Shown here: in pieces, positions 60,866-64,000 of the stretch | How positions within the stretch are numbered: the stretch's first letter is position 1 | Layout: each line of letters begins with the position of its first letter | Origin: Epiperipatus broadwayi | Lineage: Eukaryota > Onychophora > Udeonychophora > Euonychophora > Peripatidae | Assembly (NCBI GenBank): GCA_028023455.1 | Contig: JAQFVV010000020.1 | Span: 9,717,092 to 9,781,091, forward strand | Direction of reading: 5' to 3' | DNA length: 64,000 nucleotides | Made by a program: the position numbers and the translations under genes | The notes under the pieces: model-generated | What the model saw: the letters and a program-made list of their open reading frames with translations, nothing else | Database searches by the model: none | What the model was told of the DNA's origin: nothing

Positions 60866-61400
60866 AGAAATGGCAAGTTAAGTAATTGTGCAGTAAATAA
60901 GACAAAATGGTTAATGATTTTATTATGTATAAAAATAAATAAATGTTCACATATAATTTATATAATCTGATAAAAAGTAGGTTTATTGATTGTAATTGTT
61001 TCTTAAGGACAGAAAAATAGAATTTCATAAATGTAACTTTCTTATAACTGTTACTTAAACCACTAACTACTTATTACTGGAATCATACCTTGATTTTCTT
61101 TATTTTTATTTGTTGGTAATTAATTGAATTAATTCATTTCAGTGCCTTATTTTTTTTACATAGTTAGAGTGTTTCACCAAATATATATTTAAACTTAACT
61201 TTTTGGAGAGTTGAATTTTATACATATAATTGAACTATTTTAAAATATAAAATTATCTATATGCATGTTCTATGGCATAGACTATAATCAGGCTTATGAA
61301 TTTTCTTTTGGGTATCTATCCATCCAATACTGATCAACAAATGGGTACCTAGCAATATTTAACTAAAAGATAAAACAATTGTAAAAAACTTCCCAAATTC
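60866..61400. other. AT-rich spacer
   Basis: Nothing recognised. Confidence 0.5.
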
Positions 61401-62132
61401 TCATCACCTACCAATTGGAAATTTTCATGAGTACTGCTTTATTCGATATTGTTCCTTTATGAAAACTTGTGGAAAAGATCTTTGTCCTGCAGCAAGCTAT
61501 TTAAAGATGGGACATAGTTATACTGTGATAGCCAAATTTACTAAAAATTAATAATTTTATTTTTTAGCTATTTGATATACTTAAAAATGTCAAAATGGAA
61601 TGTTAATCACTATTCTTGTAAATCAAACAATAACTTAAATGCTTTATGACAATAAATGGCATTCTACCAAAAACACCGTCAAGCGTATGTTTGTTTACAT
61701 AAACATCAGAGCAAGCATTCACTATCTCTAACTTTAGTTCCACCTTCAGATCATGATTTCAAACTATCATCACCTACCAATTGAAAATTTTCATGAGTAC
61801 TGCTTTATTCGATATTGTTCCTTTATGAAAACTTGTGGAAAAGATCTTTGTCCTGCAGCAAGCTATTTAAAGATGGGACATAGTTATACTGTGATAGCCA
61901 AATTTACTAAAAATTAATAATTTTATTTTTTAACTATTTGATATACTTAAAAATGTCAAAATGGAATGTTAATCACTATTCTTGTAAATCAAACAATAAC
62001 TTAAATGCTTTATGACAATAAATGGCATTCTACCAAAAACACCGTCAAGCATATGTTTGTTTACATAAATGTCAGAGCAAGCATTCACTATCTCTAACTT
62101 TAGTTCCACCTTCAGATCATGATTTCAAGCTA
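61401..62132. repeat. 366-bp tandem duplication
   Basis: 61401-61766 and 61767-62132 match almost base for base (TCATCACCTACCAATTG, TTTGTCCTGCAGCAAGCTAT, CCAAATTTACTAAAAATTAA). The right part of each copy is the left half of a TA-flanked element. The junction lies at CAAACTAT|CATCACC, inside that element. Confidence 0.9.
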
Positions 62133-62399
62133 TTTGCTATCGTCAGTGAAGGACAGGAATAAGAAACTAGATCTAAACACTAACTCTGAGCATTTATGAA
62201 ACAGTTTCTATTCAGCTTGCAAGCATGAATCTTTTAGACACATAATGTCTTCAAACTCAGCATAGCAAGCCAGATACCTATATGGGTCTGATATCAGTTC
62301 AGCATCACCACATAGTAGATAGTGAATGCTTGCTCTGACGTTTATGTAAACAAACATACGCTTGATGGTGTTTTTGGTAGAACGCCATCTATTGTCATA
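62011..62399. mobile_element. TA-flanked miniature element, complete, ~80-bp inverted repeats
   Basis: Left terminus TATGACAATAAATGGCATTC (62011) and right terminus GAACGCCATCTATTGTCATA (62399). Arms pair to about 62092 and from about 62318 (CACCGTCAAGC, TGTTTGTTTACATAAA, GAGCAAGCATTCACTAT). The centre holds TATATGGGTCTGATATCAGT, also seen in repeat F. The related copy at 37211 lacks the right end. No coding capacity. Confidence 0.85.
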
Positions 62400-63394
62400 A
62401 ATACAAGCGTTAGCAAGTTTAACTTGTTTTTTTTTTGTTTTTCTTAAATGCTTTATACATTTTTTAGATTCAATATGACCAAAGATTGGAGGCTTAGAAT
62501 GTGATCAAGACTTTTCAAAAATAATATCATGCCTAACAATCATATCCTTTAAGAAGACCACTTTCTATTGAGCATAATTCTCAACGTATGAGATCATTAA
62601 AAAAGAGAAAAGTTTGCTGGTTGGAGATTACAAATGAGAGAATAATAAAAATTTTAACTCTCAGAAAAACGTTCTCTAATATGTATAATGTAGACACTAA
62701 ATGAAAACAATTTTTTCCTGTGAATTGTGAAATTATTTTAAATTTTCACGTTTTATTAATAAAATATTTAAATATATAATCATATAATTAGTTTTTCAGG
62801 TCATTTGACATTCAAGTGACAGGTTTCCGCAATAGATGCAGTCAACTGAAGTAGTTTTTTCTTAATTTCCTCAGTTGGAAGTATAATCTAAAAATATTTA
62901 GCTCGAGTTTGCATTTCTTAATGAAATATTCATTTATTTGAAAGCAAATCTGCATAAGAATTAATTTAAGCTCCTCCAAAGTATTGTTTGTATACAGTAT
63001 GCATCAATATCTTTTCTATACTGAATAAAAATACTATTCTAACAATTAGTTAATATGAATAGACATTTTAAAAATAATAAAAATAGGAAATCAAAAAAAT
63101 TATTATTTTAAAATCTGCTATATAGCCATTGACTGCTACCATATATAACAAGTTAATCTCCAGGGGCCACAATAAAAAATCAGAATAACTATCTTTTATT
63201 ATTAGAAAAATTGCGAAAGAAATATACAGATACAAAAAAAAAGTTGTTTTGCTCAAAAATGGGATATCACTGGTGATTATCATGGCACCTAGGCAATATT
63301 TGCTTATTTATATACCATGAGAATTAGCGGTGATATCATAAGAAATTCTGACAAACTAGGTAAACATTTTAAATTTTAATGCAGTTTAGTAAAA
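62400..63394. other. AT-rich spacer and piggyBac 3' flank
   Basis: Starts with ACAAGCGTTAGCAAGTTTAA, half of the hairpin seen at 37574. The rest has no recognisable gene. The minus-strand frame 63068-63283 is low-complexity. Confidence 0.5.
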
Positions 63395-64000
63395 CATAAA
63401 TACTTTTTTGCAATCATTACAAAATGTTGAAACCAGTTTTGATTTTTCCTGTGCATTTTCTCTTCCACTTTCTTTTGCAGCATCTTCATATCAATGCATG
63501 CATCTCTTTCTTTTTTCCTATTCATTTCATTGTCTTCTTCTGTTACTTGCAAATGATATTTTTTGTTGACAGGTGCCAAATTTCCTGAAACCTCAGTGCT
63601 CCCAAGTTATAAAATAAGTGACTCTCTAAATAATGTAATTTGCATTTTCTTTTTTTTTTTTTATTATAACAGTTAATTATTATAAGACTATTTACTACAT
63701 TTATATTTAGTAAAAATTGAATGCAGCTTTGTGATACCAGCGTATAGTCTTTCTTAGTGATGAAAAATAAGTAGCCATTTGATCTGACATGTCTACCTCA
63801 TATTTTCCTTTATTATATTCTATTATAGTTTCTGATTTTTTAATCTCTTCTCCTTTTCTTTTATATTTTTCGAATTCCTTGATTTGTGTTCCATATTTTG
63901 TATTCAAAAATAGCACACATCTTTTATCTTTCTATTTAGCTACAATTATCCCAACTGTATTTTCCTTTCCTATTATTTCCCCATGCTTTATCTTCATGGT
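63395..64000 (-). pseudogene. piggyBac-type transposase, C-terminal part, runs off the window
   Basis: Minus-strand frame 63916-63707 contains YNKGKYEVDMSDQMATYFSS followed by LRKTIRWYHKAAFNFY, the hallmark of the last catalytic aspartate region of piggyBac transposases (GVDxxDQ...Y...R.T.RW). The C-terminal cysteine-rich domain is recognisable further on (about 63505-63395) as AKESGRENAQEKSKLVSTFC and NDCKKVF in one frame, while the frame open at 63579-63376 is shifted by one. Stops between the two blocks and a stop near 63935 mark it as decayed. The catalytic N-terminal part, if present, is beyond position 64000. Confidence 0.85.

Overview
The window looks like intergenic DNA from an AT-rich invertebrate animal genome. 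I found no intact host gene and no rRNA, CRISPR array or bacterial-style operon. It is built from decayed transposable elements: Ty3/Gypsy, RTE-like LINE, two hAT transposases of the GTF2IRD2/ZBED type, piggyBac, tRNA-Gly-derived SINEs, and foldback or miniature inverted-repeat elements, separated by AT-rich, stop-ridden spacer. This mix fits a mollusc or arthropod. A cephalopod is only a guess, and the species cannot be named from this sequence.

Layout. 1-2.8 kb is a Ty3/Gypsy relic read forward, with zinc knuckle, protease, RT edge, RNase H and integrase; the RT core is deleted. 4.15-5.5 kb is an RTE-like reverse transcriptase relic on the minus strand. 5.05-20.3 kb is one giant inverted repeat: left arm about 5047-12727, right arm about 12728-20315, ending exactly at a 100-N gap (20316-20415). 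Each arm carries the same LTR retrotransposon-like element. In the left arm it has 1.4-kb LTRs at 6871-8278 and 10794-12180, TSD TATAT, a primer-binding-site-like and a polypurine-like tract, a coiled-coil gag-like frame, and no recognisable pol. The right arm carries C and A homopolymer runs where the left has mixed sequence, so an assembly fold-back of an unpolished long read is the leading explanation.

20.4-30 kb holds a second Gypsy 3' fragment, copies of a ~360-bp dispersed repeat (called repeat S here), a tRNA-derived SINE, a 367-bp foldback element, a ZBED5/SCAND3-like hAT pseudogene on the minus strand (about 25.17-26.56 kb) and a 305-bp palindromic element. 30-45.5 kb is mostly AT-rich spacer with more repeat S and SINE copies, a ~430-465-bp repeat (called repeat F) in tandem and inverted arrays (32.8-33.4 and 41.9-43.7 kb), and a TA-flanked foldback with two identical 138-bp arms (45161-45457). 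45.5-64 kb holds an S-S hairpin, a GTF2IRD2-like hAT pseudogene (50.57-53.1 kb) with two nested insertions, more S copies, an RTE copy with an inverted 5' part (59.25-60.24 kb), a 366-bp tandem duplication that captured half of a TA-flanked element (61.4-62.4 kb), and the C-terminal half of a piggyBac transposase running off the right edge on the minus strand.

Nothing here works together as a pathway. The window records successive insertions, nestings and inversions, plus one probable assembly artefact.
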